This document shows positions 1 to 10,000 of a stretch of DNA of 64,000 nt, in pieces. Location of the stretch: positions 1-64,000 of the forward strand of contig NZ_JARKNA010000016.1 in the NCBI RefSeq assembly GCF_029360765.1. Direction: 5' to 3'. Numbering within the stretch: the first letter of the stretch is position 1; every line of letters begins with the position of its first letter. A program made the translations under genes and the position numbers. The notes beneath the pieces are model-generated. The model was given only the letters and a program-made list of their open reading frames with translations. It did no database searches and had not been told where the DNA came from. This DNA comes from Terrimonas pollutisoli. Its GTDB lineage: Bacteria > Bacteroidota > Bacteroidia > Chitinophagales > Chitinophagaceae.

Positions 1-111
1 GAAATAAAGGCGTTGTTTTTAAGAAAAATACATGCAGTGACCTTTAAGGGGTTCCTGCTAAAACTGGTGATGTTTATTCTGGCTTTTACCCTGAATAAGC
101 TCACCCTTTAA
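1..111 (+). CDS. C-terminal tail of a truncated ORF, possibly an insertion-sequence transposase
   Basis: An open frame enters from the window edge and ends at a TAA at 109-111, giving 36 residues. The tail has a basic start, a HAVTFKGF segment and a hydrophobic end (LVMFILAFTLNKL), a style seen at the C-termini of some DDE transposases. The fragment is too short to prove homology, and its start lies outside the window. The 207 bases that follow, up to the next stop codon, hold no gene I can support; they may contain the element's end, but no clear terminal repeat is visible. It could also be the tail of an ordinary hydrophobic protein. Confidence 0.35.
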   Translation, partial: EIKALFLRKIHAVTFKGFLLKLVMFILAFTLNKLTL

Positions 112-318
112 CTAGCAACTTGAATTAATTACCTGGAACAAAAACCGAATGCACTACGGCCCCGATAATTTTATGAGTGGAGGATTTTCGGTTGTGACGA
201 TGAAAGCAATTTGATTATTCAGTGCCCTGCAATGCAACAGCCGTGATTTTAAAAATCTGACACTTTCCCTGTTGGTTTGTTTGCTGAGAACGGCTGAAGA
301 TGCAAAATAGCTGTAAGG

Positions 319-1536
319 CTATCTCCTGGCACTTGTGCTTTTCGAAGGCAGCCAGTCCATCTCAGGTATCAAAGCCCCGCTTTTATAATAATTATTCTGC
401 AGGCTGTCATTCCAGCCATTGGGATTGTGCTCAAAACTTTTACTGCTAAAATAAATGCTGCCCTGTACTTCGGGATATTGTCTCAGCAATTTGATCTGGT
501 TAGGCAATTCATTAGGATTTTTCCACGCGGCGTTTTTTTCATAAGCCCGGTAAATGCCATGGCCGATATACACATGACGGCCGTAACTATGGCGGCTCCA
601 CCAGTCGATAAGTTCTTTATAATCGGCCAGCTTATGTCCAATTTCCCAATACAACTGCGGCGCTACATAATCAATCCATCCATTTTCCAGCCACAGCAAT
701 ATATCAGCATAAAGATCATCGTAATTAGTTTGGCCCGCTTTGGTATTGCTTCCCTCCGGGTCTTTATCACTATTTCTCCAAACACCAAAAGGGCTAATCC
801 CAAATTTGCAGTAAGGTTTTTCTTCTTTTATTACAACGTTCAGTTTTTTAATAATAGAATCGACATTGCTCCGGCGCCAATCATCTTTTGAAAGCTTAGT
901 TCCCGATCTCCAATAAGAAGTTTGATCAGGAAATTCTTTGCCTGGAATGCGGTAGGGATAAAAATAATCGTCCATATGAATGGCGTCAATTGCATATCTT
1001 TTTACAATATCCCTCACCACAGCTATTACATGCTGCTGCGCCTCTTTATTTCCCGGGTCAAAATATTTTTTATCACCATAAGTTATGAACCATTCCGGGT
1101 GGATGCGGGTGATATGGTTGGGAGCGATAGACGCCGACCTGATGTTGAAGTTGGCACGATAAGGATTTAACCAGGCGTGAAACTCCATTCCTCTTTTATG
1201 CGCCTCCTCGATCATAAACTGCAGCGGATCGTAGTAGGGCGAAGGCGAACGACCCTGAACGCCGGTGAGCCATTGGCTCCAGGGCTCCAGCGTCGATGGA
1301 TAAAAAGCGTCGGCTGAGGGACGAACCTGCACGATAACCGCATTCATCCCGTTTTTTTTATGCTGATCTAACTGGCGTATAAATTCCACCTTTTGGCTAT
1401 AGACGGTATGCACACCTTTTGAGGGCCAATCGATATTATCAACAGTGGCGATCCATACGCCGCGAAATTCATATTGTGGTTGTGCAAAAACAGAAAAAGC
1501 GAAAAAACAAGCAAGGGTAGAAAGCAATAACCTCAT
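319..1536 (-). CDS. GHL10 family glycoside hydrolase-like protein (secreted)
   Basis: A 405-residue protein with a signal peptide (about residues 1-18, ending FAQ). It begins its mature part with FRGVWIATV, the hallmark of the GHL10/DUF187 family (YngK-like, (beta/alpha)8 barrel). Other barrel-core features are VQVRPSADAFYPS near residue 70, HAWLNPYR near 120, the DAIHMDDYFYPY acidic motif near 190 and YVAPQLYWEIG near 290. Length matches the family. It is exported and probably acts on peptidoglycan or another surface glycan in the periplasm, but the family's substrate is poorly known. It is a single minus-strand gene, with no sugar-uptake genes beside it. Confidence 0.88.
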   Translation of the reverse strand: MRLLLSTLACFFAFSVFAQPQYEFRGVWIATVDNIDWPSKGVHTVYSQKVEFIRQLDQHKKNGMNAVIVQVRPSADAFYPSTLEPWSQWLTGVQGRSPSPYYDPLQFMIEEAHKRGMEFHAWLNPYRANFNIRSASIAPNHITRIHPEWFITYGDKKYFDPGNKEAQQHVIAVVRDIVKRYAIDAIHMDDYFYPYRIPGKEFPDQTSYWRSGTKLSKDDWRRSNVDSIIKKLNVVIKEEKPYCKFGISPFGVWRNSDKDPEGSNTKAGQTNYDDLYADILLWLENGWIDYVAPQLYWEIGHKLADYKELIDWWSRHSYGRHVYIGHGIYRAYEKNAAWKNPNELPNQIKLLRQYPEVQGSIYFSSKSFEHNPNGWNDSLQNNYYKSGALIPEMDWLPSKSTSARR

Positions 1537-1620
1537 AGTTCAGCAAATAATAAATAAAGCGGTGAAATTAACTCAATAAGGGTTAATCAAATTATAAAAA
1601 AACTATTGTTGCTTTAACGC

Positions 1621-2076
1621 TTATTCCGAACCTCTTATTTTATCCAGTAGTTTACTGAGTGTAGCAGCTTCTTCTTCGGTCAGATTGCCTACGATTTTAT
1701 CCAATTCGTCCTGGCGTTCATCCAAACGTTCCAGCAGTTTTTTTCCCTTATCGGTGATCATTACATCTACCAGACGGCGGTCAGTTTTGCAGGTACCTTT
1801 TTTCAGGAGCCCTTTTGCAATTAAGCGATCAACAATGCGGCTGGTATCACTCATTTTATCCAGCATTCGCTCTCTTATCTGCAAAGTGGATAACGGCTGC
1901 GGATGGCTGCCGCGCAAGATGCGAAGGATATTAAACTGCTGCGGTGTAATATCCTCGGAGGCAAAAAGCTCTTTCGTCCTTTCCATTACCCAACCATAAG
2001 TGAACAACAGGTTCACTCCTGCCCGTTGGTATTCATTGCGGAACTTCGATTGGTGAATGTCATGATCTATACCCAT
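1621..2076 (-). CDS. MarR family transcriptional regulator
   Basis: A 151-residue winged-helix regulator of the MarR type. The helix-turn-helix runs from about residue 40 to 85 (TPQQFNILRILRG, then LSTLQIRERML and DTSRIVDRLIAKGLL). The wing contains KTDRRLVDVMITDKGK near residue 105, which is the characteristic DxR motif. The C-terminal helices would form the dimer interface. MarR proteins usually repress a neighbouring efflux or stress gene in response to a small ligand. Here the flanking genes (hydrolase, DinB) are not obvious targets, so the regulon is unknown. It appears to be transcribed alone from the minus strand. Confidence 0.92.
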   Translation of the reverse strand: MGIDHDIHQSKFRNEYQRAGVNLLFTYGWVMERTKELFASEDITPQQFNILRILRGSHPQPLSTLQIRERMLDKMSDTSRIVDRLIAKGLLKKGTCKTDRRLVDVMITDKGKKLLERLDERQDELDKIVGNLTEEEAATLSKLLDKIRGSE

Positions 2077-2394
2077 TGCAAAAGGATTGTTTAATAAAAA
2101 TAGAATAGTTTAAAACGTTCCCTGTCAGCAGCATTTTTGTTTTCACCGGGCTCGATAATTAGCGCAAAGTTAATGTTTCAACATCAAATTAATTTCTTGC
2201 ATCGTTTATTTGGCCTTTTTTCACACCTGTGTATAAAATCCGGAAACACAGAAATTTTTCATGAAAGGAAATGAACTTTCTTTGTATCACAAGCAAATTA
2301 TCACACAGTTCCAATCTTACAGCATGAAATTAATTGTTGAGTCCATCAGGAGTTTTTATGAAGGTTTTATATCCTTTTATACCGGCCTCTATAA
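2077..2394. other. Intergenic region upstream of the MarR gene
   Basis: This 318-base stretch holds no convincing ORF. It contains one consensus -7 element for the MarR gene and a small inverted repeat around 2262-2280 (gaaag/ctttc arms). No RNA gene was recognised. Confidence 0.5.
2165..2172 (-). promoter_or_regulatory. Candidate -7 promoter element for the MarR gene
   Basis: The minus strand reads TAACTTTG, an exact match to the Bacteroidota TAnnTTTG element, 88 nt upstream of the MarR start codon. A good -33 TTTG at the usual spacing is not present, so this is a moderate call. Confidence 0.4.
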
Positions 2395-2895
2395 TCAAAT
2401 GAAACGCTGGTAGGGTTCTGGATTTTCCTTTTTCAGCATCCCACCCAGTTTAAAGATGGTAAAAAGGTGATGCGCTTCATGCAACAGGAAAAAATTTAAC
2501 CACATTAACAAGCTCATCTTGCCATAAGCAGGATGATTAGCCGTTTTGACAAAATCTGTTTCCTTGAAGGAAAGTATGCCTGCAGCCATCTCTTTGCGGG
2601 TCGAAAGTAAATCCTGTATTATTTCCCTGCTTGTTTTAGTACAATTATCAGGAAACAGCGGATCGGCTTCTGCCGTATATGCTGAAAAGTTTGGATTATC
2701 TTCTTCAAGAATTTTTTGTACCCGGGTAATAAATGTGTGCTGGTAGGTTTGCAGGTGTACAATATTTTCAAAGATGGACCATTTGCCCGGCTGCACTTGT
2801 CTTCTTATTTGTTCATCGGATAAGCCGTCCAGGATATCTAATAGTGATTTGTGCTGGTATTGCAGGCGGGTGGAAACAGAGGATGGAATTTGCAT
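2395..2895 (-). CDS. DinB family protein
   Basis: A 166-residue protein with the DinB four-helix-bundle layout. The conserved N-terminal pattern GKWSIFENIVHLQ (residues about 37-50) and the C-terminal HEAHHLFTIFKL supply the histidines that bind a divalent metal in this family. Many DinB proteins are thiol-dependent enzymes such as bacillithiol transferases; others have no known reaction. The specific substrate cannot be read from the sequence. It lies downstream of the radical SAM gene on the same strand with a 39-base gap, so the two may be co-transcribed. Confidence 0.85.
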   Translation of the reverse strand: MQIPSSVSTRLQYQHKSLLDILDGLSDEQIRRQVQPGKWSIFENIVHLQTYQHTFITRVQKILEEDNPNFSAYTAEADPLFPDNCTKTSREIIQDLLSTRKEMAAGILSFKETDFVKTANHPAYGKMSLLMWLNFFLLHEAHHLFTIFKLGGMLKKENPEPYQRFI

Positions 2896-2934
2896 ATTGG
2901 GATTGGTTTAATGTCTGCTTGTTGTCAAACCGTA

Positions 2935-3966
2935 CTAATCATTGCTCCAGACCTTTGTGCCTTCTGAACAATTGGCACATATATCGATATTCTTTCTGCC
3001 CTTCAATATCTGCGATCTGAATTTAGTGTATTCACCGTTTTTCCAGATCTCTTTGAATGATTTTTCTTTCAGGTTCCCAAGTTTGTGTTGCGCATCTTTA
3101 TCAAAGCAGCAAGGTGCGACCAATCCATCCCAGGTTATCACGGGGTCATGCCAAAGGCGCCAGCATTGATTGGAAAGATTTCCTTTAAACTCAGTTCCTG
3201 CAGCCGTTTTCCTGTAGCGGCTGTATTTATCAATGGTTGGGATCAGGTTGTTGGGATCGTTTTCATAATCATAAACCTGTGCTGTTTTAAACCACACATC
3301 ATCTACGCCAATTTCCTTTGCCATTTTTTTTACCTCTTCGATCTGGTGCTCATTATGTCGTACTACCAGGAATTGGAAAACAACAAAAGGGGTTTTGCTT
3401 TTTAATTTTTTTTTCCATTTTACAATATTACGGGCACCTTCCAGCACTTTTTCCAATTTACCACCCACCCGGTATTGCTGGTATGTGTCCTGCGTAGTGC
3501 CATCTATTGAAATAATCAGGCGATCAAGGCCGCTTTCAATAGTTCGTTTGGCATTGGCATCAGTTAAATAATGCGCATTGGTTGAAGTGGCGGTATATAT
3601 TTTTTTTGATGAAGCATATTTTACCATATCCAGGAAAGAAGGATTCAGGTAGGGCTCACCCTGGAAATAAAAAACCAGGTACAAAAGATCTTTGTAAAGC
3701 TGATCAATTGTTTCGCTAAAAAAATCTTTTTGTAACATGCCTGTCGGCCTTGTAAAGGCTCCTAGTCCGCTGGGACATTCGGGACAGCGAAGATTGCAGG
3801 AAGTGGTGGGCTCAAAAGAAATGGAAACCGGGTATCCCCATTGTATAGGTTTCCTGGTCCATTTGCTCAGGTAGAAGCTACTCAGCACTTTTATCCCATT
3901 CCAGGCACGGCGAAAACTTAGTTTAGATAAAAGATTAATCGTATCGTGTCGATTGATGCGGGACAT
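2935..3966 (-). CDS. Radical SAM/SPASM domain protein
   Basis: A 343-residue protein with the radical SAM iron-sulfur motif CNLRCPEC near residue 57. The TIM-barrel core contains YFQGEPYLNPSF and RLIISIDGTTQDTYQQYR. A C-terminal SPASM domain follows, with cysteines in CWRLWHDPVITWDG, APCCFDKD and NIDICANC that would hold auxiliary clusters. Relatives modify peptides or cofactors, or act in sugar and lipid metabolism; no precursor peptide is visible nearby, so the substrate is unknown. The minus strand just ahead of the ATG reads TACCTTTA, one base off the -7 consensus and 6 nt from the start codon, which suggests a very short leader. Confidence 0.9.
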   Translation of the reverse strand: MSRINRHDTINLLSKLSFRRAWNGIKVLSSFYLSKWTRKPIQWGYPVSISFEPTTSCNLRCPECPSGLGAFTRPTGMLQKDFFSETIDQLYKDLLYLVFYFQGEPYLNPSFLDMVKYASSKKIYTATSTNAHYLTDANAKRTIESGLDRLIISIDGTTQDTYQQYRVGGKLEKVLEGARNIVKWKKKLKSKTPFVVFQFLVVRHNEHQIEEVKKMAKEIGVDDVWFKTAQVYDYENDPNNLIPTIDKYSRYRKTAAGTEFKGNLSNQCWRLWHDPVITWDGLVAPCCFDKDAQHKLGNLKEKSFKEIWKNGEYTKFRSQILKGRKNIDICANCSEGTKVWSND

Positions 3967-4053
3967 GATTTGTAAAGGTAAGCCGGGAGGCCGTAGAAGA
4001 TTAAAAGAAATTATCCCACGAGTTAGTTAACCTTTGTTTTCAAGGTGTAAACA

Positions 4054-4087
4054 AAGAGGCCCGACCATAGGGTGAGGCGGGCCTTTT
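4054..4087 (-). terminator. Rho-independent terminator after the L,D-transpeptidase gene
   Basis: The arms AGGCCCG (4057-4063) and CGGGCCT (4078-4084) pair perfectly around a 14-base loop. Minus-strand transcripts leaving the gene that ends at 4117 would meet a T-rich tract after it. Confidence 0.6.
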
Positions 4088-4116
4088 GTTATCATCCATC
4101 CTTGTTCTGTGTCCAA

Positions 4117-4854
4117 TCAGCCGTTTAATATTTTCGATTCTTTCATATATCGTTTGGAAGGATGGTATATAAAGAGACAACTTCCGTTTTTGATCGTATT
4201 GATCAGGTAGTTGCTTTCTTTTCTTGGAATAGCGGGACACCCATAGCTACGTCCCATGTACGGGTTTTGATTTAGCCAGTCATCACCAATATAATCGGCT
4301 CCATGAATAACGATCCGCCTGCGGACCGCTTTATCATTATAACCTGTTTCAAGCCCCTTCATACGCAGTGAAAGACCATGCTCCCCGTAATAAGTGTTTT
4401 GTGTAATATAGAATCCGAGGCTACTTTGCAATGACCTTAGCTTATTTGAAAAACGGGTAGCATACTCTCCACCTGAATTTCGTCCGTGAGCGACATAGGT
4501 ATTTAACAACACTTCCTTTTTTGCCAAATCCACCACATAAAGTCTTTTGCTGTTAGAAGATTGGCTAAAATCACAAATAGTGAGATAATTCTGTTTACTG
4601 ATGATTTTTTTCTTTACCAGGTAGTTGTAGCCCTTGTATGCATACTCAAATACCGGCTGCGACAAGCCCATTTCATGTAAGTTGAGTAACAGGTATAAAG
4701 ATACTATCTCATCTGCCGGCAGCTTTAAACCCACAGGCAGACCAGAAGTTACCGGCACATTTTCAACACTATTATTTTTGGGTAAGCCCAGCCAGGAGAG
4801 ACTGAACAATGCAAATAACAGGCAACAAATCGATATTGTTACAGGGTTTTTCAA
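4117..4854 (-). CDS. Murein L,D-transpeptidase catalytic domain protein
   Basis: A 245-residue exported protein with an N-terminal signal or anchor segment (about residues 7-24). The catalytic region contains IHGADYIGDDW and, 16 residues on, RSYGCPAIP, so the His and the nucleophilic Cys of the YkuD-like SxGC motif are both present. These enzymes form or edit 3-3 cross-links, or attach proteins, in periplasmic peptidoglycan. The middle section includes LYVVDLAKKEVLLNTYVAHGRNSGG, typical of the large variant of the family common in Bacteroidota. It has its own promoter candidate upstream and its own terminator downstream, so it looks monocistronic. Confidence 0.9.
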   Translation of the reverse strand: MKNPVTISICCLLFALFSLSWLGLPKNNSVENVPVTSGLPVGLKLPADEIVSLYLLLNLHEMGLSQPVFEYAYKGYNYLVKKKIISKQNYLTICDFSQSSNSKRLYVVDLAKKEVLLNTYVAHGRNSGGEYATRFSNKLRSLQSSLGFYITQNTYYGEHGLSLRMKGLETGYNDKAVRRRIVIHGADYIGDDWLNQNPYMGRSYGCPAIPRKESNYLINTIKNGSCLFIYHPSKRYMKESKILNG

Positions 4855-4892
4855 GAGGGTACGGATTTCAAAATACCAAACGCTATTGAGGT

Positions 4893-4900
4893 CAAAATTA
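4893..4900 (-). promoter_or_regulatory. Candidate -7 element for the L,D-transpeptidase gene
   Basis: The minus strand reads TAATTTTG, an exact TAnnTTTG match 38 nt upstream of the ATG at 4854. The -33 region is only weakly matched. Confidence 0.5.
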
Positions 4901-4987
4901 GTATCGGCTTTTAAGAATTGAAAGCAATAAAGTATTGTTTCATGACAGATTGAGCATTATTACGCAGTGATTTGATTCCGCTCAAAG

Positions 4988-5026
4988 AAAAAATACTTGC
5001 TACCATTCAGGGTAACAAGTATTTTA
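4988..5026 (-). terminator. Rho-independent terminator after the MATE transporter gene
   Basis: AAATACTTG (4991-4999) pairs with CAAGTATTT (5016-5024). Inner TACC/GGTA pairs continue the stem, and a T-rich run follows on the minus strand. It lies 12 bases beyond the MATE stop codon. Confidence 0.65.
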
Positions 5027-5037
5027 TTAATATGTCA

Positions 5038-6462
5038 CTACACTTTTACTTTCTTCCAATTACCTTTTCGGAATAAAATATAAGAAGCAATAGTTATGGC
5101 AGTTTCGGCTACGGGTATTGCAATAAAAACACCGGGGGCTCCCATTTCAAAATGTTTAGCCAATAAATAAGCAAGCGGGATTTGGAAGAGCCAGAATCCA
5201 CAGAGATTGACTATTGTAGGTGTCCAGGTATCTCCTGCACCATTGAATGTATTCATCATGACCATTCCAATACCATAAAAGATATAACCGGAAGTAATGA
5301 TTCGTAAGGCAACACCGGCGATTTGCTGTACTTCGGGGTCATTGGTGAAAAAAGAAACGAGCCAGTCGCTACAGATGAAAAAGAATACTGTCACAATCGC
5401 CATAAAAATGGTATTGTAGCGGATTGTTTTCATCACCGATAATTCAGCCCGTTGCAATTCTTTTGCCCCTAAATTTTGACCCACTAAAGTAGCCGCGGCG
5501 TTGCTCAGTCCCCATGCTGGCAGTATAAAGAATAACATCAGGCGTATTGCGGTTTGATAACCCGCCGATCCTTCGTCATTGCCTGTCAGCGCCACTAATC
5601 TCGCCAGGAATATCCAGCTGCACGAAGCAATAACAAATTGGAGAATACCGGGTGCGGCGATCCTGGTTAATGACTGGATCACCGGCCAATCTATCTTCCA
5701 ATGTTCTGTTTTTATTTTCAGCAGGCCACTCCCCTTCAATAAATGAAACAGCTGATAGAAAACACCGATGCTCCTGCCGGTTGTGGTAGCAATGGCTGCC
5801 CCTGTTAAGCCAAAGGCCGGGATAGGTCCAAGGCCATTGATGAAAAGCGGACACAGGATGATATTACAAATGTTGGCCAGCCACAAACTTCTCATGGCTA
5901 TTGCTGCATTACCAGCCCCACGAAAGATACCATTGATCAAAAACAGCAGCATAATTACTACACTGCCTCCCATCATGATGCGGATAAAAGGAGTCCCTTT
6001 TATCGCAGCTTCAGGTGAGGCGCCCATTATTTCGAGAATGTTTGTTGCATATACCAATCCAAGAATGCTGATAACAATGGTAATGGCAATAGCTACTAAG
6101 ATTGCCTGCACGCCTGCATGGGCAGCCGCATCGGTATTTTTTTCTCCCACCCGCCGTGCTACTACGGCAGTGGCGGCCATACTCATTCCTATGGCCAGGG
6201 AATAGATAATTGTCAATACTGATTCGGTTAACCCTACTACCTGTATAGCATGACTGCTGTCTTCCAGGTGTCCTACAAAATAAAGGTCAACTACTGCAAA
6301 CACCGATTCCATCGACATTTCCAGCATCATAGGTATGGCCAGCATGAATACCGCTTTGCGAATGCTGCCAGTGGTGTAATCCATCTCGTCTCCCCGTATA
6401 GCTTGCTTCAACAATACATAAAAGGACGAAATCTTATTCGTTGAAATCATTGACTCCGACAT
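5038..6462 (-). CDS. MATE family multidrug/Na+ antiporter
   Basis: A 474-residue integral inner-membrane protein with about 12 hydrophobic segments arranged as two homologous halves. The N-terminal half contains AIPMMLEMSMESVFAVVDLYFVGHL and the second half ITRIAAPGILQFVIASCSWIFLARLV, both matching the MATE transmembrane-1 and -7 signatures. Length is normal for the family. It would export cationic drugs or metabolites in exchange for Na+ or H+. A short hydrophilic N-terminal extension precedes GDEMDYTTGSI, so a start at M27 is also possible. It stands alone, followed by a good terminator, with a long non-coding region upstream. Confidence 0.92.
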   Translation of the reverse strand: MSESMISTNKISSFYVLLKQAIRGDEMDYTTGSIRKAVFMLAIPMMLEMSMESVFAVVDLYFVGHLEDSSHAIQVVGLTESVLTIIYSLAIGMSMAATAVVARRVGEKNTDAAAHAGVQAILVAIAITIVISILGLVYATNILEIMGASPEAAIKGTPFIRIMMGGSVVIMLLFLINGIFRGAGNAAIAMRSLWLANICNIILCPLFINGLGPIPAFGLTGAAIATTTGRSIGVFYQLFHLLKGSGLLKIKTEHWKIDWPVIQSLTRIAAPGILQFVIASCSWIFLARLVALTGNDEGSAGYQTAIRLMLFFILPAWGLSNAAATLVGQNLGAKELQRAELSVMKTIRYNTIFMAIVTVFFFICSDWLVSFFTNDPEVQQIAGVALRIITSGYIFYGIGMVMMNTFNGAGDTWTPTIVNLCGFWLFQIPLAYLLAKHFEMGAPGVFIAIPVAETAITIASYILFRKGNWKKVKV

Positions 6463-7028
6463 GATAAATTCTTTGTATTAAGATGAAATGAAATACAGCA
6501 ACGGGTTGTTGCTTTTAGTTTATTGTCCGAAAAAAAGGCAGGTTCTGATTTACAATGGGGGCGAACCTTAACACATTTTCATATTCGTATGCTTGACTGG
6601 AAATCAAAAATAAGATTTTACTCTCACCGGCAAAAAATAAACAGATGAAACATCCAGGTTCCCTCCGGCCAAAAACAATAAAAAATAAACAGAGGAAATT
6701 GAAATTTTGAAGGATAAAGAGCCGGAAATCAACTTGACTGATTTTATAATAATGCAGAATAGGTGTTTTTCCTAATAAGTATTCGACAGAATTGCATTTA
6801 TTTTTACGACAGATGATTTGAAGATTTGTTTTTCATTAAATTTAATATTCTGATTAGTACTTCATTGAAAGAAAAGTGTTTGTGATCTATCGGATAACCA
6901 GGTTCTTGGTACTTTGAATTGTAGCATTTGAGGGATTAGCCGGGGCATGCGCAAAACATTCAACACGGTAGACTAGCCGGCTTTGATGCTTCAAAATCCT
7001 AATTCTATAAGAAGAAGTAAGTATTGGT
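6463..7028. other. Long intergenic region between divergent MATE and sensor-kinase genes
   Basis: This 566-base AT-rich stretch separates two divergently transcribed genes, so it must hold both promoters, but no exact TAnnTTTG element is obvious close to either start. It contains a 13-base direct repeat AAAAAATAAACAG at 6632-6644 and 6680-6692, each next to a CCGG. No ORF or structured RNA was recognised. Confidence 0.5.
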
Positions 7029-10000
7029 ATGAAGTTACCCATTGATACAGTGTTACAGCAAAAATTCAGGAGTTGGTCAAAGTACCTGATCATCACCGTG
7101 GGGGTTATTGCTTTGCTGGTGTTGATAGGGTGGCAATTTGATATTACCGGATTAAGACAGATGGGACTGCCCCCAACCTCCATGAACCCATTGACCGCAG
7201 TTGGATTTTTAATGACCAGCATAGCTGTGTTTTTATTTCTCCGATCTTCTCACAACAAAACTGCTTTTGTATTAACCATACTTGTTTTGATTATAGGAGT
7301 TTCAGAGTTTGGTGGTTTTCTTTTCAATTTCGATTGGCAACTTGACACGGTATTGTATGCCGATAAACTAGCTGAGCAAAGGGGGCGTGGCTTGGTAAAC
7401 CAAATGGCTCCCAATACTGCTTTTTGTTTTTTACTGGCGGGTATTTCACTAATCCTGTTCAAATATGAAGCAGGTTTACAGCAAAGAACTTCGCATTACC
7501 TTGTTCTCATCGTGGCATTTATTGGGATGCTTTCGCTGTTGGGCCGATTATATAATGTAGATACTTCAACCAGTTTTCTTGTTCACATCTCCATGGCTCC
7601 GTCCACTGCTTTGTGTTTTTTTCTTTTTTCACTATCGGTTCTTTTTGCAGATGCGGACAAGGGAGTAATGAAAGAGTTTACCAGCAGCCTGGTCGGAAGT
7701 GTCCTGGCAAGAGTATTGATACCAGCGGCCATCATCATTCCTGCGGTATTAGGTTTATTGCATTTGCAGGGATATTGGAAGGGGATCTATAATAATGAAT
7801 TCGGAACTGCTCTTTACTCTTTAAGCATCATTTTTATTTTTGTGGCTATAATCTGGTATAATGCCTACCTGCTAAATAAAAGAGATCTGCTCCGCAAACA
7901 AACTGAAAATGCATTGCGGGATAGTGAGCAACATATACAAGCCATTTTTCACAGCGCTCCCGATGCCGTAATCGTGATGGATAGTAAGGGAATTATCACC
8001 AAGTGGAATCCTGAAGCTGAGCATCTTTTGGGTTGGAAGGAAGAAGAAACAAGAGGCAGACTGCTGGCAGAGTTAATAATACCGGAAGAGTTCAGGGAAG
8101 CACACAAAAAGGGGTTAGAACGTTTTTTACAGACCGGCGAGAGCCGGATAATTGGAAAGACAATTGACCTCTGGGCAATAAAAAAAAACCGGGAAAGCAT
8201 CGATGTTTCTTTACGCATCTCACCCCTATTGCTGGAAGGAAAACGGTTTTTTATTGGCTTTGTGAGAGATATTACTGAGAAAAAAGAAATAGAAAACAGG
8301 TTAAAGACTTTTAATGAAGAACTATCCCGCCAGGTAGAAGAAAAAACCAATGAGCTCACTGATATTTTTGAACGGATCACCGACGGGTTCATTGCATTGG
8401 ATAAAAATTTTAATTATACCTACGTCAATGAAAAAGCGGGTGAACTCATTCACCGTGATCCGGCCTCGCTTATTGGAAAAAATGTATGGGAAGAATTTCC
8501 GCTGACAGTTGGCTCTGAAACTTACCATGCTTTTATAAAAGCAATGACGGAGCAAACTTATGTTGCCAATACCGATTATTATGCGCCTTTAAATTTGTGG
8601 CAAGCCAACTATATTTATCCTTCACCGAATGGGTTGTCGATTTTTATCCGGGATATTTCTGAACAGAAAAAAGCAGAAACGGAAGTTAATAAGGCGAGGG
8701 ACCTGGCGGAAAAACTGATCGGAAGCCTTCCCGGTGTATTTTATTTCTTTGATGCAAACGGAAGATTCATACGCTGGAACAGGGAGTTTGAAAGAGTGAC
8801 AGGATATACGTCGAAAGAAATAGAAAACATGCACCCCACTGACTTTTTTGGTGAAGAATCGAAAGCCTATATAGTGCAAAGAATAGAAAGTGTTTTCCTG
8901 GAAGGCATCAACGATGCAGAGGCAAGTTTTTTAACGAAAGATGGACGAAGAATACCCTACTATTTTAAAGCAGTATTGATAAATTTTGAAGGCAAGCCCT
9001 GCCTGTTGGGTAATGGAATTGATATTGCCGAACGAAAGAGGGCTGAAGAAGAATTAATTTCCTCTGAACAAAAATATAAGTTCCTGTTTGAGAATAACCC
9101 GCTTTCGATGTGGATGCTAAGTTTACCGGATTACAATGTCGTTGACGTTAATAATGTGGCCTTATTGAAATATGGATATACTAAAGAAGAATTTTTAAAC
9201 CTGTCCATGGCTGATTTTCGGCCCAAAGAAGATGTCGAACGTTTTAAAGCAAGTACCAATACTTCATTCAGGGGTATTTATCATGCAGGTGTTTGGCGAC
9301 ATTTAAAAAAAGACGGAACGATCATTTATGTCGATATTTATACTCATGACTTTTATTATAAGGGACAACAAACAAGACTCGTGTTGGCGAATGATATCAC
9401 AGAAAAACATATTGCCGAACAAAAGCTAAAGGAGTCTTATGAATCGATCAGAAAACTCACCGGACACCTTCAAAATGTAAGAGAAGAAGAGCGGCTCCAT
9501 ATCTCCCGTGAAATTCATGATGAATTGGGGCAATTGCTGACCGTTTTGAAAATGGATGTATCCTGGTTAAATAAGAGGATAGAGCCGGAGAATGCGGCTG
9601 CAAAGGAAAAATTGGCGGAAATACTAGGACTCATTGATTCTACCGTAAAATCAGTAAGACGGATAGCTTCAGAACTCCGGCCCACTTTATTGGATGATCT
9701 TGGCTTGCTTGCAGCAATGGAATGGCACCTGGAAGAATTTGAACGACGATCGGGTATTGAAACAGAAAGTTCATTGCTGGAAATAGAACAACCTCTGCCT
9801 GATGCACTTAAAATAGGACTTTTCCGTATTTTTCAGGAGTCATTGACAAATGTTGCCAGGCATTCCGGAGCGAAAAAAGTAAAGGTGAGCCTGCAGCAAA
9901 GGGATAAGGAGTTAGTATTGACAGTGCATGACAATGGAAAAGGGTTTGATGAATCGGGTACCGTAAAGAAAACACTGGGCTTACTGGGAATGAAAGAAAG

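Noticed and set aside
307..322. ATAGC/GCTAT hairpin after the GHL10 gene
   Set aside because: Only five pairs, overlapping the stop codon; too weak to call a terminator.
427..891. 154-residue plus-strand ORF
   Set aside because: It lies wholly inside the GHL10 gene on the other strand and shows no domain or signal; a shadow frame.
4040..4240. 66-residue ORF near the terminator
   Set aside because: It overlaps the L,D-transpeptidase end and runs through the terminator hairpin.
5768..6205. 145-residue plus-strand ORF
   Set aside because: Antisense to the MATE gene; its hydrophobic look mirrors the transmembrane codons of the real gene.
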